Positions 31,973 to 40,272 of a stretch of 64,000 nt of DNA are shown here, piece by piece; the stretch's first letter is position 1, and each line of letters begins with the position of its first letter. The translations under genes were made by a program, and so were the position numbers. The stretch is from the NCBI GenBank assembly GCA_964410625.1, contig CAYPHY010000011.1:75067-139066 (forward strand), read 5' to 3'. This DNA comes from CAYPHY01 sp964410625. Its GTDB lineage: Bacteria; Chloroflexota; Anaerolineae; Promineifilales; Promineifilaceae. The notes below the pieces were generated by a model. It searched no databases. It saw only the letters and a program-made list of their open reading frames with translations, and was not told where the DNA came from.

Positions 31973-32965
31973 TTAGGCAATTGGTTGTAGATTATTGTCT
32001 ATAATGATAACCACGTTTCCCTTTTTGTGCCCGCCTTCTACATACCGGTGGGCCTCGGCCGTCTGCTCCAGCGAATAGGTTCGGTCAATCACCGCCTTCA
32101 GCTTACCCGCCTCAATCAGCTCGATCAGGATGGCATACTCCTCCGCTTTATAGCTGGCTGTCTCCGCAATGACCCTCTTGTCCGATGTCATCGAAACCCA
32201 TCGCCCCCGGAATATCCCCGACAGGCGCGGATTGCCCAACACATAACGGCCGCCGGGCCGCAAGGCGCGAACGCTTCTTGAAAACGGACTCTTGCCAACT
32301 ACATCAATAATCACATCATACATCTCGCCGTTTCTGGTGAAATCCGCTTTGGTGTAATCATTGACGTGATCAGCGCCAATCGAGCGCAACATGGCTAATT
32401 TCTCGGTGCTGTCAACGGCCGTCACCTCCGCGCCCCATGCCTTAGCGATTTGAATCGCATAGGTGCCGATACTGCCACCCGCCCCGTTGATCAAAACGCG
32501 CTCCCCTGCTCGCACGTTGGCAACGCGCAGAAAATGGACGCCATTCATCCCTCCCGTAGGGATAGTAGCCGCTTCCGCGAAGGTCATGTTGATCGGTTTG
32601 AAGTGTAGATACTTTTCAGGCAAACAGGCATACTCGGCATAGGCGCCAAAACGAAAAAAGGTAGGGGCGAATACCGGGTCGCCCTCTTTGAAGCGGGTTA
32701 CATCCTGGCCGGCCGCTGCAATTTCTCCGGCCAGCTCCTGCCCCAGAATCTTTACCCTGGTTGGTTTGCGCAGACCCATATAAAGACGTAGCGGCAACCC
32801 TAGCCAGGAAGCAAACTGGAGGCCGCGTGCCTCACAATCCCCGGCCGTCACTGTTGCCGCATGAACTTTGATCAGGACTTCATTGTCTTTAGGGACAGGT
32901 CTTTCGACTTCTTGAAATTGCAGAACATCAGGCGGACCATACTTTGTCCAGACGATTGCTTTCAT
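31973..32965 (-). CDS. MDR-superfamily NAD(P)H-dependent dehydrogenase / quinone reductase-like
   Basis: A 330-residue medium-chain dehydrogenase/reductase: MKAIVWTKYGPPDVLQFQEVERP at the start, catalytic domain GRELAGEI-like ILGQELAGEIAAAG, the Rossmann motif VLINGAGGSIGTYAIQIAKAWGAEVTAVDST, ADHVNDYTKADF and a C-terminal RYVEGGHKKGNVVI. It lacks the structural and catalytic zinc Cys clusters, so it belongs to the quinone oxidoreductase/alkenal reductase branch. GGAGG precedes the ATG. It is the first gene of a short unit with the broken hydrolase. Confidence 0.87.
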   Translation of the reverse strand: MKAIVWTKYGPPDVLQFQEVERPVPKDNEVLIKVHAATVTAGDCEARGLQFASWLGLPLRLYMGLRKPTRVKILGQELAGEIAAAGQDVTRFKEGDPVFAPTFFRFGAYAEYACLPEKYLHFKPINMTFAEAATIPTGGMNGVHFLRVANVRAGERVLINGAGGSIGTYAIQIAKAWGAEVTAVDSTEKLAMLRSIGADHVNDYTKADFTRNGEMYDVIIDVVGKSPFSRSVRALRPGGRYVLGNPRLSGIFRGRWVSMTSDKRVIAETASYKAEEYAILIELIEAGKLKAVIDRTYSLEQTAEAHRYVEGGHKKGNVVIIIDNNLQPIA

Positions 32966-32979
32966 TTATCCATCCTCCA

Positions 32980-33171
32980 TCAAGCAGTACGAACAGCAAT
33001 CTCATAAGTTCCACCGGACGATACAGCGGCACGGCCGAGAATTACATTAGCTCCCATAGCACAAACTACTCGCCCTATCCAAGAGATACACTGAAAAGCC
33101 GGGGTGAAATCGTGCGTGGTAGCGCAATCCTCCAGAGTCAAGGCAATTTCTGTGCCGGGTTCGAGATTGAT
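32980..33171 (-). pseudogene. Possible gene remnant with no start codon
   Basis: The minus frame from 33171 to a TGA at 32982-32980 is open for 63 codons and looks protein-like (INLEPGTEIALTLEDCATTH, then VVCAMGANVILGRAAV and SSGGTYEIAVRTA). It has a TAG just upstream and no ATG or SD near its start. It ends where the dehydrogenase SD begins. The rest of 32966-33267 shows no other signal. It may be the tail of a decayed gene or chance; I do not recognise the family. Confidence 0.25.
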
Positions 33172-33267
33172 CTACTACTCTACCCTGGTTTATACCCCGG
33201 TACATTGTAGTCAACCCGTTCCACTCGTTACCCTACCGATATAGAAAAGAGTAATGCCAAACACCGA

Positions 33268-33714
33268 ATGAAAATAAGAAAAGTACAAGCTGCTGGATTA
33301 CTGCTTGGTGTGGGGCTGGGTGCATTTGTGGACGGCATCTTGTTCCACCAAATTTTGCAGTGGCACAACATGATGTCCAGCCGCATTCCTCCAATCAACA
33401 TGGAGGCGATGCGCCAAAATATGTTTTGGGATGGCCTGTTCCATCTCTTTGCCTGGCTGGTCTTGGTCATCGGGCTGGCACTCTTCTGGCAGGTGGCTCA
33501 GCGGCGGGACCCGCTTCCGCCAACGAGGGCGTTTATCGGCTTGCTAATTACGGGCTTGGGGTTATTCAACCTGATCGAAGGCATCGTTAATCATTTGATT
33601 TTGGGTATCCACCACGTCCGCGAAGTGCCAAATCCGCTTGGTTGGGATGTCGGCTTTCTTTTCGCTGCTGGACTACTGCCTATTCTGCTTGGCTGGTTCC
33701 TCACCCGCGAATAA
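33268..33714 (+). CDS. DUF2243 family membrane protein
   Basis: A 148-residue protein with four membrane helices and the DUF2243 signature: GLGAFVDGILFHQILQWHNM in helix 1, MFWDGLFHLFAWLVLVIG in helix 2, and GLGLFNLIEGIVNHLILGIHHVR in helix 3, with several conserved His in or near membrane helices. The His pattern suggests metal or haem/copper binding, but function is not known. It ends 112 bases from a convergent FG-GAP gene, with a strong hairpin between. Confidence 0.87.
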   Translation: MKIRKVQAAGLLLGVGLGAFVDGILFHQILQWHNMMSSRIPPINMEAMRQNMFWDGLFHLFAWLVLVIGLALFWQVAQRRDPLPPTRAFIGLLITGLGLFNLIEGIVNHLILGIHHVREVPNPLGWDVGFLFAAGLLPILLGWFLTRE

Positions 33715-33734
33715 GCATGAAGAATAGAAACAAA

Positions 33735-33797
33735 CAGATAAGAAACACAAGCTGTAGCGGGTTAGAGGATTAAGCCACAGCTTGTGTTTCTTGTCTG
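33735..33797. terminator. 21-bp hairpin between convergent genes
   Basis: CAGATAAGAAACACAAGCTG (from 33735) pairs with the stretch at 33777-33797 over 21 positions with a single G-T wobble. The A-rich and T-rich arms make it a plausible bidirectional terminator. Confidence 0.7.
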
Positions 33798-33825
33798 ATT
33801 AATGAGCGGTGAGCGTTGGCTGCTG

Positions 33826-34989
33826 CTATTTACGAGTGTATAGCGCCACGGTGTTGGCGTTCTTGCCCGCGCCAAGCACATCCATATCGCCATCCAGATC
33901 GATATCCACACCAAAGGCCCAATAAGCGCCATTCAATTTGCTGTCAATCACTTCCTTGGTGAATTTGCCGCTGCCATTATTCCAATGCAAGGCAACGGTG
34001 TCATCATCCACACTCGCAGCCAGCGCGTCCATATCGCCGTCACCATCCATATCGGCCGCCAACACCGTGCGGGCGCCGCGAGCATTCGTGTCTATGTTGT
34101 TAACAGTGAAGTTGCCGTGGCCGTCATTCTTATACCAGGCAATGGTGTTGTTTTTCCGGCTGGCAGTGAAGATGTCAATATCACCGTCACGGTCAATATC
34201 GGCCGGAGAGACAAAGTAAGCCCCTTTCGCCGTGCGGGTGATGCTGCGCTTGGTGAATTTCTGCTTGCCGTTGTTCTCATACCAGGCGATCTCCTTGCTT
34301 TTATAGCTGGCTGAGATAAGGTCCACATCTCCATCCCCATCCAGGTCAGCCATATCCGCCCGTTTCGCCTTCAGCGCGTTAGTATCGACAATGTGGCGGG
34401 TGTAGTTATTTCCGCCCTTGTTCTCGTACCAGGCGATTGTGTTCGCATCCTGGCTGGAGGTAACAAAATCGTTGTCCCCATCTTTATCTACGTCACCGGT
34501 GATGATCGAGTGCGCTCCATCTGTGTTGGCGTCAATCACGCGCCGGGTGAAGTTTCCGCCCCCGTTGTTCTGATACCAGACGAACGTATCCGCCAGATAG
34601 CCACCAGCCATGAGATCCATATCGCCATCACGATCCACATCCCCCACACTGGCCGGATAAGCGCCAGCAAGGTTGCCGTCCAACACTTTCCGTGTGAAAC
34701 TGCCGCTCCCATCATTCTGAAACCAGTACACGGCCCCATTCACGTAATCGGTGGCAGCGATGTCTAGATCGCCATCCTTGTCCAAGTCGGCCGCGATAGC
34801 TGTATGAATCTGCCGCACCTTTTTATCAATGACCTGCTTGGTGAACGTCGTTGCCGCATTAACTTCTAGCGCCACCAACAAGTTAGCACCCAGCAATAGG
34901 AGAACGATGAGTAGAACGATTCTAAGCAGCGGACGCTTTCGCCTGACCCAATTCCGCTTTACACTTGGTTGAATAAAAGAGCGAGACAT
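33826..34989 (-). CDS. Secreted FG-GAP/VCBS beta-propeller protein
   Basis: A 387-residue exported protein. An N-terminal hydrophobic segment (LLRIVLLIVLLLLGANLLVA) follows a basic stretch. The rest is seven FG-GAP repeats, each with a calcium-binding D-x-D-x-D-G-D-x-D loop: ADLDKDGDLDIAA, GDVDRDGDMDLMA, GDVDKDGDNDFVT, ADLDGDGDVDLIS, ADIDRDGDIDIFT, ADMDGDGDMDALA and VDIDLDGDMDVLG. Seven blades suggest a closed integrin-alpha-like propeller on the cell surface. The ATG at 34989 (MSRSFIQ) has GGAGGAGG before it; the longer ORF has no SD. Function is unknown; adhesion is a usual guess. The 34990-35258 gap holds nothing I can identify. Confidence 0.86.
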   Translation of the reverse strand: MSRSFIQPSVKRNWVRRKRPLLRIVLLIVLLLLGANLLVALEVNAATTFTKQVIDKKVRQIHTAIAADLDKDGDLDIAATDYVNGAVYWFQNDGSGSFTRKVLDGNLAGAYPASVGDVDRDGDMDLMAGGYLADTFVWYQNNGGGNFTRRVIDANTDGAHSIITGDVDKDGDNDFVTSSQDANTIAWYENKGGNNYTRHIVDTNALKAKRADMADLDGDGDVDLISASYKSKEIAWYENNGKQKFTKRSITRTAKGAYFVSPADIDRDGDIDIFTASRKNNTIAWYKNDGHGNFTVNNIDTNARGARTVLAADMDGDGDMDALAASVDDDTVALHWNNGSGKFTKEVIDSKLNGAYWAFGVDIDLDGDMDVLGAGKNANTVALYTRK

Positions 34990-35258
34990 GAAAACCTCCT
35001 CCAGGCGTGGGAACAGCATAGCGACACAATACGGCCGTGGGGCACATTTACCGTGCAGCATACTGTTCTATTCGATTATTTTGAATGCGCTGTAGCGCCA
35101 GTTTTGGAGCACTCCGGCATGTAACTCAGATACGCAGACTACAACTGGTTATAGGCCAGAGCAATAAAATTCATCCCCCAAAATATCAAGAAGAGGGGAG
35201 CAAGTATATATACCGTGTAACAGGTTTAGGTATATTCATAGATATAGAGATATAGATA

Positions 35259-37319
35259 CTAGAACTGCAAAAGCTCTTCCATGCAGTCCCGAATCTGGTC
35301 TACCCTGGGGACAACGCCTTCCATCAAATCGGTGCTGAACGGAACGGGGACCGAAGGCGAAGCCAGACGCTTCACTGGCGCGTCGAGGTCAAGGAACGCT
35401 TCCTCTACAATCACGGCCGCCACCTCCGCCCCAAAACCCGCCACTTGAATATCCTCATGGACAATCAAGCACTTTGATGTTTTACGCACCGATTCCAATA
35501 CGGCCGCCTTGTCCCAGGGCACAATCGTCCGCAAATCGAGAATCTCTATTGAAGCCCCTAGCTCGCGTGCGGCAGTCTCACAGCGTTCGACCATTGCTCC
35601 CCAGGTGACAACCGTCAAATCCTCCCCTTCTTGCACCAGCCGCGCCTGGCCGAAGGGTAACATGTAGTCGTCGCCAGGATACGGCCGTCTCGCCCAGGCT
35701 GCATCCAACATCGCCCGGTGCTCGAAAAACAGCACCGGATCATTCCCCCGCAACGCCGTGCGCAACAAGCCCACCGCATCCTCCGCATTGGAGGGGAAGG
35801 CCACCAGCCAGCCGGGGCTATGGGCAAAGGCCGCTTCATCGGTCACGCTATGCCAGGGGTCGCCGATCTTGCGATAGCCGCCCGGCATCCGCACCACAAA
35901 AGGCGCGGCAAAGCGGTTGTTCGTTCGCCAGCGCAACGAACCGGCGTTATGCAGTTGCTCCGTCGCTGGATCGGCATACTTGCGAAACTGGATCTCCGGC
36001 ACCGGCAGCAGCCCGGCCAATGCCATTCCCACCGCACGGCCGATAATCCCCTCCTCTGATAAACTGGTATCAAACACCCGGTCTGGGCCGTATTTCGACT
36101 GTAGGCCCAACGTTGCCGCATGGACGCCTCCTTTCAAGCCCACATCCTCGCCAAAGACCAGGCAGCGCGGATTCAATGCCAGCTCCACATCCAGCGTCCG
36201 CCGCACCGCTTCGATCATGTTGATCCGCTTCGGCTCAGGCGGCCGCACCACCGCGCTTCCCTCCGGCAGGGCAATCGCCTCACTCACTAAGCCGCCAACC
36301 ACCTGCGGCCGTTCCCTATCCGAAAAGACAAATTGTGTTACCGTCCGCTGATCCGGCCGCGGCTGCGCCAACGCCTTGTCCCGTGCCGCCGCTACCTCCT
36401 TCGTCACCTGGCCGCGCAACTCGCCCCACGCCCGTTCGCTCATCGCCGCCGGAACCAGGTATTCATGCAACGCCGTCAGCGGATCGCGCTCCCACTCCGC
36501 CGTCCGTTCCGCCTCCGTTTTATACGCCTGGTTGTCCACGCTGGAATGTCCGGACAGGCGCGGCACGGTCAGGCGCAGCAGGCCCGCCCCTTTGCCTTCG
36601 CGCACATAGGCTACGGCCGTCTCCACCAACGCGGCCGACTCCTCTGGCTTACATCCATCCCCATCCCAAATGGTCAAATTGGCAAAGGAAGCGAGGTTGG
36701 CGGCGATATTCCCCCCCGGCGTCTGCAATGACCCCTTCACCGAAATGGCATAGCTGTTGTCCTCGACCACAAACAACAACGGCAGTTCCAACGTTGTCGC
36801 CATCGTCAACGCTGACCAGAAGCCATTGCTTGCCACCGCCCCCTCCCCGCTAAAGACCACCGCGATGCTACCGTCAAACGCTGCTTCGCCTAACTGCGTC
36901 ACGCGATACCGGATCGCCTGCGCCCAGCCCGCCGCCGGGGTAAATTGCGACCCTACATCTCCGGCCATCGGCAGCACCAACGCCCGGCCGCGCCGTTCCA
37001 TGTTAAAGACCACACCCACATCTCGCCCCGCGCTCAGGCTCCCCGGCCGTGCCATATCGGAGGCAAACGCCTCCACCAGCGTCAGCCCGCTACCAAGCAT
37101 GAATGGCCGCGACCGGTAATAGACACTGGCGGCGTCAAACGGCCGCGTCAACAACTGGCTAATCAACAACTGCCCCAACTCATGCCCCCGCGCCGAAAAC
37201 TGGTACGTCACATGCCCCTGTGGGGTCAGCTCATTCTCCTCCATCTCATCCATCATTCGCGAGGCCAGCGCCAGCCGCGCCACCTCATGCCAGTCGAAGC
37301 CAGGGTGTACAGTAGTCAA
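35259..37319 (-). CDS. Fused E1 alpha-beta 2-oxoacid dehydrogenase (branched-chain type)
   Basis: A 686-residue thiamine-diphosphate enzyme in which the E1 alpha and beta chains are joined. Residues 1-330 form the alpha part (RGHELGQLLISQLL, and the ThDP site GEGAVASNGFWSALTMATTL with VVEDNSYAIS). Residues 365-686 form the beta part (MIEAVRRTLDVELALNPRCLVFGEDVG, DTSLSEEGIIGRAVGMALAG, FFEHRAMLD, KCLIVHEDIQVAGFGAEVAAV). It would decarboxylate a 2-oxo acid and pass the acyl group to an E2 lipoyl protein. No E2 or E3 gene is near. The start is TTG, chosen because AGGAGAG lies five bases upstream. Confidence 0.88.
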   Translation of the reverse strand: MTTVHPGFDWHEVARLALASRMMDEMEENELTPQGHVTYQFSARGHELGQLLISQLLTRPFDAASVYYRSRPFMLGSGLTLVEAFASDMARPGSLSAGRDVGVVFNMERRGRALVLPMAGDVGSQFTPAAGWAQAIRYRVTQLGEAAFDGSIAVVFSGEGAVASNGFWSALTMATTLELPLLFVVEDNSYAISVKGSLQTPGGNIAANLASFANLTIWDGDGCKPEESAALVETAVAYVREGKGAGLLRLTVPRLSGHSSVDNQAYKTEAERTAEWERDPLTALHEYLVPAAMSERAWGELRGQVTKEVAAARDKALAQPRPDQRTVTQFVFSDRERPQVVGGLVSEAIALPEGSAVVRPPEPKRINMIEAVRRTLDVELALNPRCLVFGEDVGLKGGVHAATLGLQSKYGPDRVFDTSLSEEGIIGRAVGMALAGLLPVPEIQFRKYADPATEQLHNAGSLRWRTNNRFAAPFVVRMPGGYRKIGDPWHSVTDEAAFAHSPGWLVAFPSNAEDAVGLLRTALRGNDPVLFFEHRAMLDAAWARRPYPGDDYMLPFGQARLVQEGEDLTVVTWGAMVERCETAARELGASIEILDLRTIVPWDKAAVLESVRKTSKCLIVHEDIQVAGFGAEVAAVIVEEAFLDLDAPVKRLASPSVPVPFSTDLMEGVVPRVDQIRDCMEELLQF

Positions 37320-37339
37320 CGTTTCTCTCCTTTTATAAG

Positions 37340-37404
37340 AGTGGCTAGTGGTTAGTGGTTAGCGAAGAGGCATACTAACCACTAATCACTAACCACTAGC
37401 CACT
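37340..37404. repeat. GTGGTTAGTG tandem repeat forming a long hairpin
   Basis: AGTGGCTAGTGGTTAGTG (from 37340) pairs perfectly over 18 bp with CACTAACCACTAGCCACT (to 37404); internal CACTAATCACT copies allow register shifts. It lies between the divergent E1 and protease genes. The remaining bases to 37519 hold no clear signal. Confidence 0.7.
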
Positions 37405-37519
37405 GGTATAGTAACCAAATTTGCCAATTGACGAAAGTGGAACCGGCAGGCATAATTTGCAAGCGTCCAGTCAGTAACGGCCGCCCAAACCAAAGACACT
37501 GCCATCTTGAGAGTTAATT

Positions 37520-38455
37520 ATGAAAAAGATGCATAGCCAATTTAACAAGCGTAACCACTTCCTCGTTCTCTTCATCGCTGTCCTACTGTTGCTTGTATCA
37601 TCGTACCAGGCCGGTTCGGCCGGAGCACTGGCGGCCCAACAGCCCGTCGAACCACAAGGCCCAAGGATTGTTGGCGGCCAAGAGGCTATACCAGGGGCCT
37701 GGCCCTGGCAGGTCGCTTTGATTCAAGCGGGGGGCGACCTTTATTTTCACCAATATTGCGGCGGTTCACTGATTGATGAAGAATGGGTGCTGACGGCCGC
37801 GCATTGCGCTGACGGTGCTCTTCCATCTCAAATTGAAATCGCTGTTGGCGTCCACGACCTGAGCCAGCCAGAACCCGGTTTTCAACGTCGAGCCGTCAGC
37901 CAGATTGTCATTCACCCCAACTACAACTTCAGTACATTTGACTCTGATATCGCTTTGCTAAAACTCGCTACTCCGGTCGCCTTGGGCCAGCCAAGTGGTG
38001 GTTTGCCTGTGGGGTTGCTTACTCCTGTGGCGGCGAGTAGTGGCGCACTCGTTGGCGTTATGGCAACAACAACTGGATGGGGCAATCGCGCGGGGCAACC
38101 CTTACCCGGCGGCAATGATTATCCTACAACACTTCATCAGGTTGACGTGCCCATTATGAGCGACAGTGATTGCCAGTTCGCTTATGGCAACAACGTGACG
38201 GCCAACATGCTCTGCGCGGGCTACCTGGCAGGGGGAAAAGATTCTTGCCAGGGAGACAGCGGTGGGCCGTTGGTTTTCTTTGACCCATCCAGCCAACGAT
38301 GGCAGCAAGCGGGTGTGGTCAGTTGGGGCTTTGGGTGTGCCGCACCGAACAGTCCTGGCGTCTATACTCGACTTTCCCAATTTAGTGACTGGATTTCGGC
38401 CGTGACTAACCCGATAATACCGACCGACTTTGTTTATCTACCGGTGGTGCGATAG
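37520..38455 (+). CDS. Secreted trypsin-like serine protease (S1A)
   Basis: A 311-residue chymotrypsin-fold protease. A signal peptide (FLVLFIAVLLLLVSSYQAGSAGALA) is followed by a short propeptide ending PRIVGGQEA, the activation site (Arg-Ile-Val-Gly-Gly). The catalytic triad is complete: LTAAHC (His), DIALLKL (Asp) and SCQGDSGGP (Ser). The Asp before SCQGDSGG is the S1-pocket Asp189, so trypsin-like cleavage after Arg/Lys is expected. Paired Cys match eukaryote-like trypsins. The C terminus ends DFVYLPVVR, resembling the YLPLV tails of secreted Chloroflexota proteins. The 3' end overlaps the convergent patatin gene by 22 bases. Confidence 0.92.
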   Translation: MKKMHSQFNKRNHFLVLFIAVLLLLVSSYQAGSAGALAAQQPVEPQGPRIVGGQEAIPGAWPWQVALIQAGGDLYFHQYCGGSLIDEEWVLTAAHCADGALPSQIEIAVGVHDLSQPEPGFQRRAVSQIVIHPNYNFSTFDSDIALLKLATPVALGQPSGGLPVGLLTPVAASSGALVGVMATTTGWGNRAGQPLPGGNDYPTTLHQVDVPIMSDSDCQFAYGNNVTANMLCAGYLAGGKDSCQGDSGGPLVFFDPSSQRWQQAGVVSWGFGCAAPNSPGVYTRLSQFSDWISAVTNPIIPTDFVYLPVVR

Positions 38456-40272
38456 ATTAGCTCGGCCGAACGGCCGCCCAACACACGGCAAGCCTCCTCA
38501 TATCCGGCGGCCGTAATCGCCACGTGATTGGCAAAGTTGGCCCCGGCAAAGTGGCGCAGATCAGGGGCAATCAGCACATCGGCCAGGGCGGCCGCTTCCT
38601 GGCTGTGGCGCAAACTATGGCAGGTCAGGGCGCGGGTCATGATTTCGCCCAAAGAGGGGACGGGTAACGGCTCAAGCAGGGGGTTGATCCGGTGCCACAA
38701 CGTGCGCCAGCCAGAGACACCCGCCTCATAAGCATACTCCGGCTCCGCGTCCGTCTGGTTCCAGGTGGTCGAGCCGATCACCGGCCCCCCTTCACACGCT
38801 TCGTAAACCAGGTCTACCGGAAAGTTATTGACCACACCTCCGTCAACGAGCATCTCCCCATTTTCGAGGATAGGCGCAAAGACACCGGGGATGGCCGTAC
38901 TCGCCCGCACCGCACGCCAGAGCAACCCTTGCCGGTGGATAAAGGGTTCGGCCTCCGTGGCATTGCAAGATACGCAAAAGAAAGGGGTCCACAAATCCTC
39001 GATATGCTGCTCTCCAAATAATTTGCGGTACATAGCCGTGACCTTCTTGGAAGCAAAAAGGCTGGAATAAGGGAGGGTAAGGTCAAAGAGTTTGTCTCGC
39101 CGCCCAAACTCTGCCGCCGCTTCACTGAGCTGCCGAACCGTGTAGCCCGACGCATAAAGACCGCCGAGCAAGGCCCCCATGCTCGTCGCGCCAATGACGT
39201 CTACCGGGATACCACTTTCCTCCAACGCTCGCAACACACCGATGTGGATATAGCCCAGCGCTGAGCCACCGCTGAGCGCCAGCTCCACCGCGTGACCGGC
39301 TAACCGCCGCGCCGTTCGCTGCCAGTGCGCATCCTCATCCAGGCGAATGTGATACCAGCTCTCCAGTTGGCGTTCATTCAACCAACGGCCGGTTCCCGTC
39401 GGCCGCAACGTCCCCGGCGGATGCAATAATAAAAGCTCCATACGCGGCCGATAAAGGCGGTCATCCCCCATAGACCTGGCTAACCCTTGCTCAACGACGG
39501 ACGGCCGCAGATTGTCGCCTCCCCAGGCAACGAGCAACAAGCGATCAGATTGGTTCACACAACGTTGTGTCCAATTCGACCAATGGGAATCCGCCACATA
39601 GAGGATCATCTGGCAGCGCTCCTCCTCACGCATCAACCAGTCATCAACGGCCGCCCCCTCCGCTTCGTTAAAATCGGCGTCGGCCGCCCCTTCGCGGCCG
39701 AAGAGCGCCTCAAAGCGCGTCCGATCCAGCACCCGTACTTGACCGAAGCGGCCCATCTCCTGCGCCAGCCGGTTCGCCACATCCAACAGCGGCACAGCGG
39801 CCGACACCGGCAACAACACTCGCACCTGCGCCGTCGGCAGGCGTGGCGGGCCAATGCCCAATGCCCGCTGGTGCTGCTGGGCAATGTGCCGGGAAATGGC
39901 GACCATGATTTGCGGGTGTTTCTGGATCAATCCCAGGAGGCCCATCTGGTCAATGCGCAGCACCCGTGTGTTGCGAACCGCATAAGCCGACATCGGCCGT
40001 GGCTGGGTGCTGAGGATGCCAAATTCACTAACGGTCTCCCCCACCACCACCTCGGCCACAGTTCTTGGCGCCTCGCCTGGGCTGTTCACCACCAAACGAA
40101 GACGGCCGCTGACCACCAGATACATGTTATTACCAGGCTCTCCCTGGCGAAAGAGTACCTGCCCGCTTTTGAGCGCCTGTAATTCACAGGCCGCCGCAAT
40201 AGCAGCAAAAACCACCTCATCCAGATCGCCTAAGAATTTTCGTAAGGCAGTGACAAGGATGCGCTCAGTCAT
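38434..40272 (-). CDS. CNB-domain patatin-like phospholipase paralogue with altered motifs
   Basis: A 612-residue NTE-like protein. Residues about 20-140 form a cyclic-nucleotide-binding (CNB) fold, then a ~200-residue linker domain, then a patatin domain from about 340. It is a paralogue of the adjacent protein but its key motifs have drifted: the oxyanion motif is SGGSALG (no Arg, normally GGxxRG), the serine motif is GATSMG (Ala for the first Gly of GxSxG), and the CNB phosphate cassette reads VSEFGILSTQPRP instead of xGExAL...PRxA. The Ser and the catalytic Asp (VDGGVVNNFP) remain. It may have weak or altered activity. The ATG overlaps the upstream gene by eight bases (ATGACTGA), so translation is coupled. 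Confidence 0.85.
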   Translation of the reverse strand: MTERILVTALRKFLGDLDEVVFAAIAAACELQALKSGQVLFRQGEPGNNMYLVVSGRLRLVVNSPGEAPRTVAEVVVGETVSEFGILSTQPRPMSAYAVRNTRVLRIDQMGLLGLIQKHPQIMVAISRHIAQQHQRALGIGPPRLPTAQVRVLLPVSAAVPLLDVANRLAQEMGRFGQVRVLDRTRFEALFGREGAADADFNEAEGAAVDDWLMREEERCQMILYVADSHWSNWTQRCVNQSDRLLLVAWGGDNLRPSVVEQGLARSMGDDRLYRPRMELLLLHPPGTLRPTGTGRWLNERQLESWYHIRLDEDAHWQRTARRLAGHAVELALSGGSALGYIHIGVLRALEESGIPVDVIGATSMGALLGGLYASGYTVRQLSEAAAEFGRRDKLFDLTLPYSSLFASKKVTAMYRKLFGEQHIEDLWTPFFCVSCNATEAEPFIHRQGLLWRAVRASTAIPGVFAPILENGEMLVDGGVVNNFPVDLVYEACEGGPVIGSTTWNQTDAEPEYAYEAGVSGWRTLWHRINPLLEPLPVPSLGEIMTRALTCHSLRHSQEAAALADVLIAPDLRHFAGANFANHVAITAAGYEEACRVLGGRSAELIYRTTGR

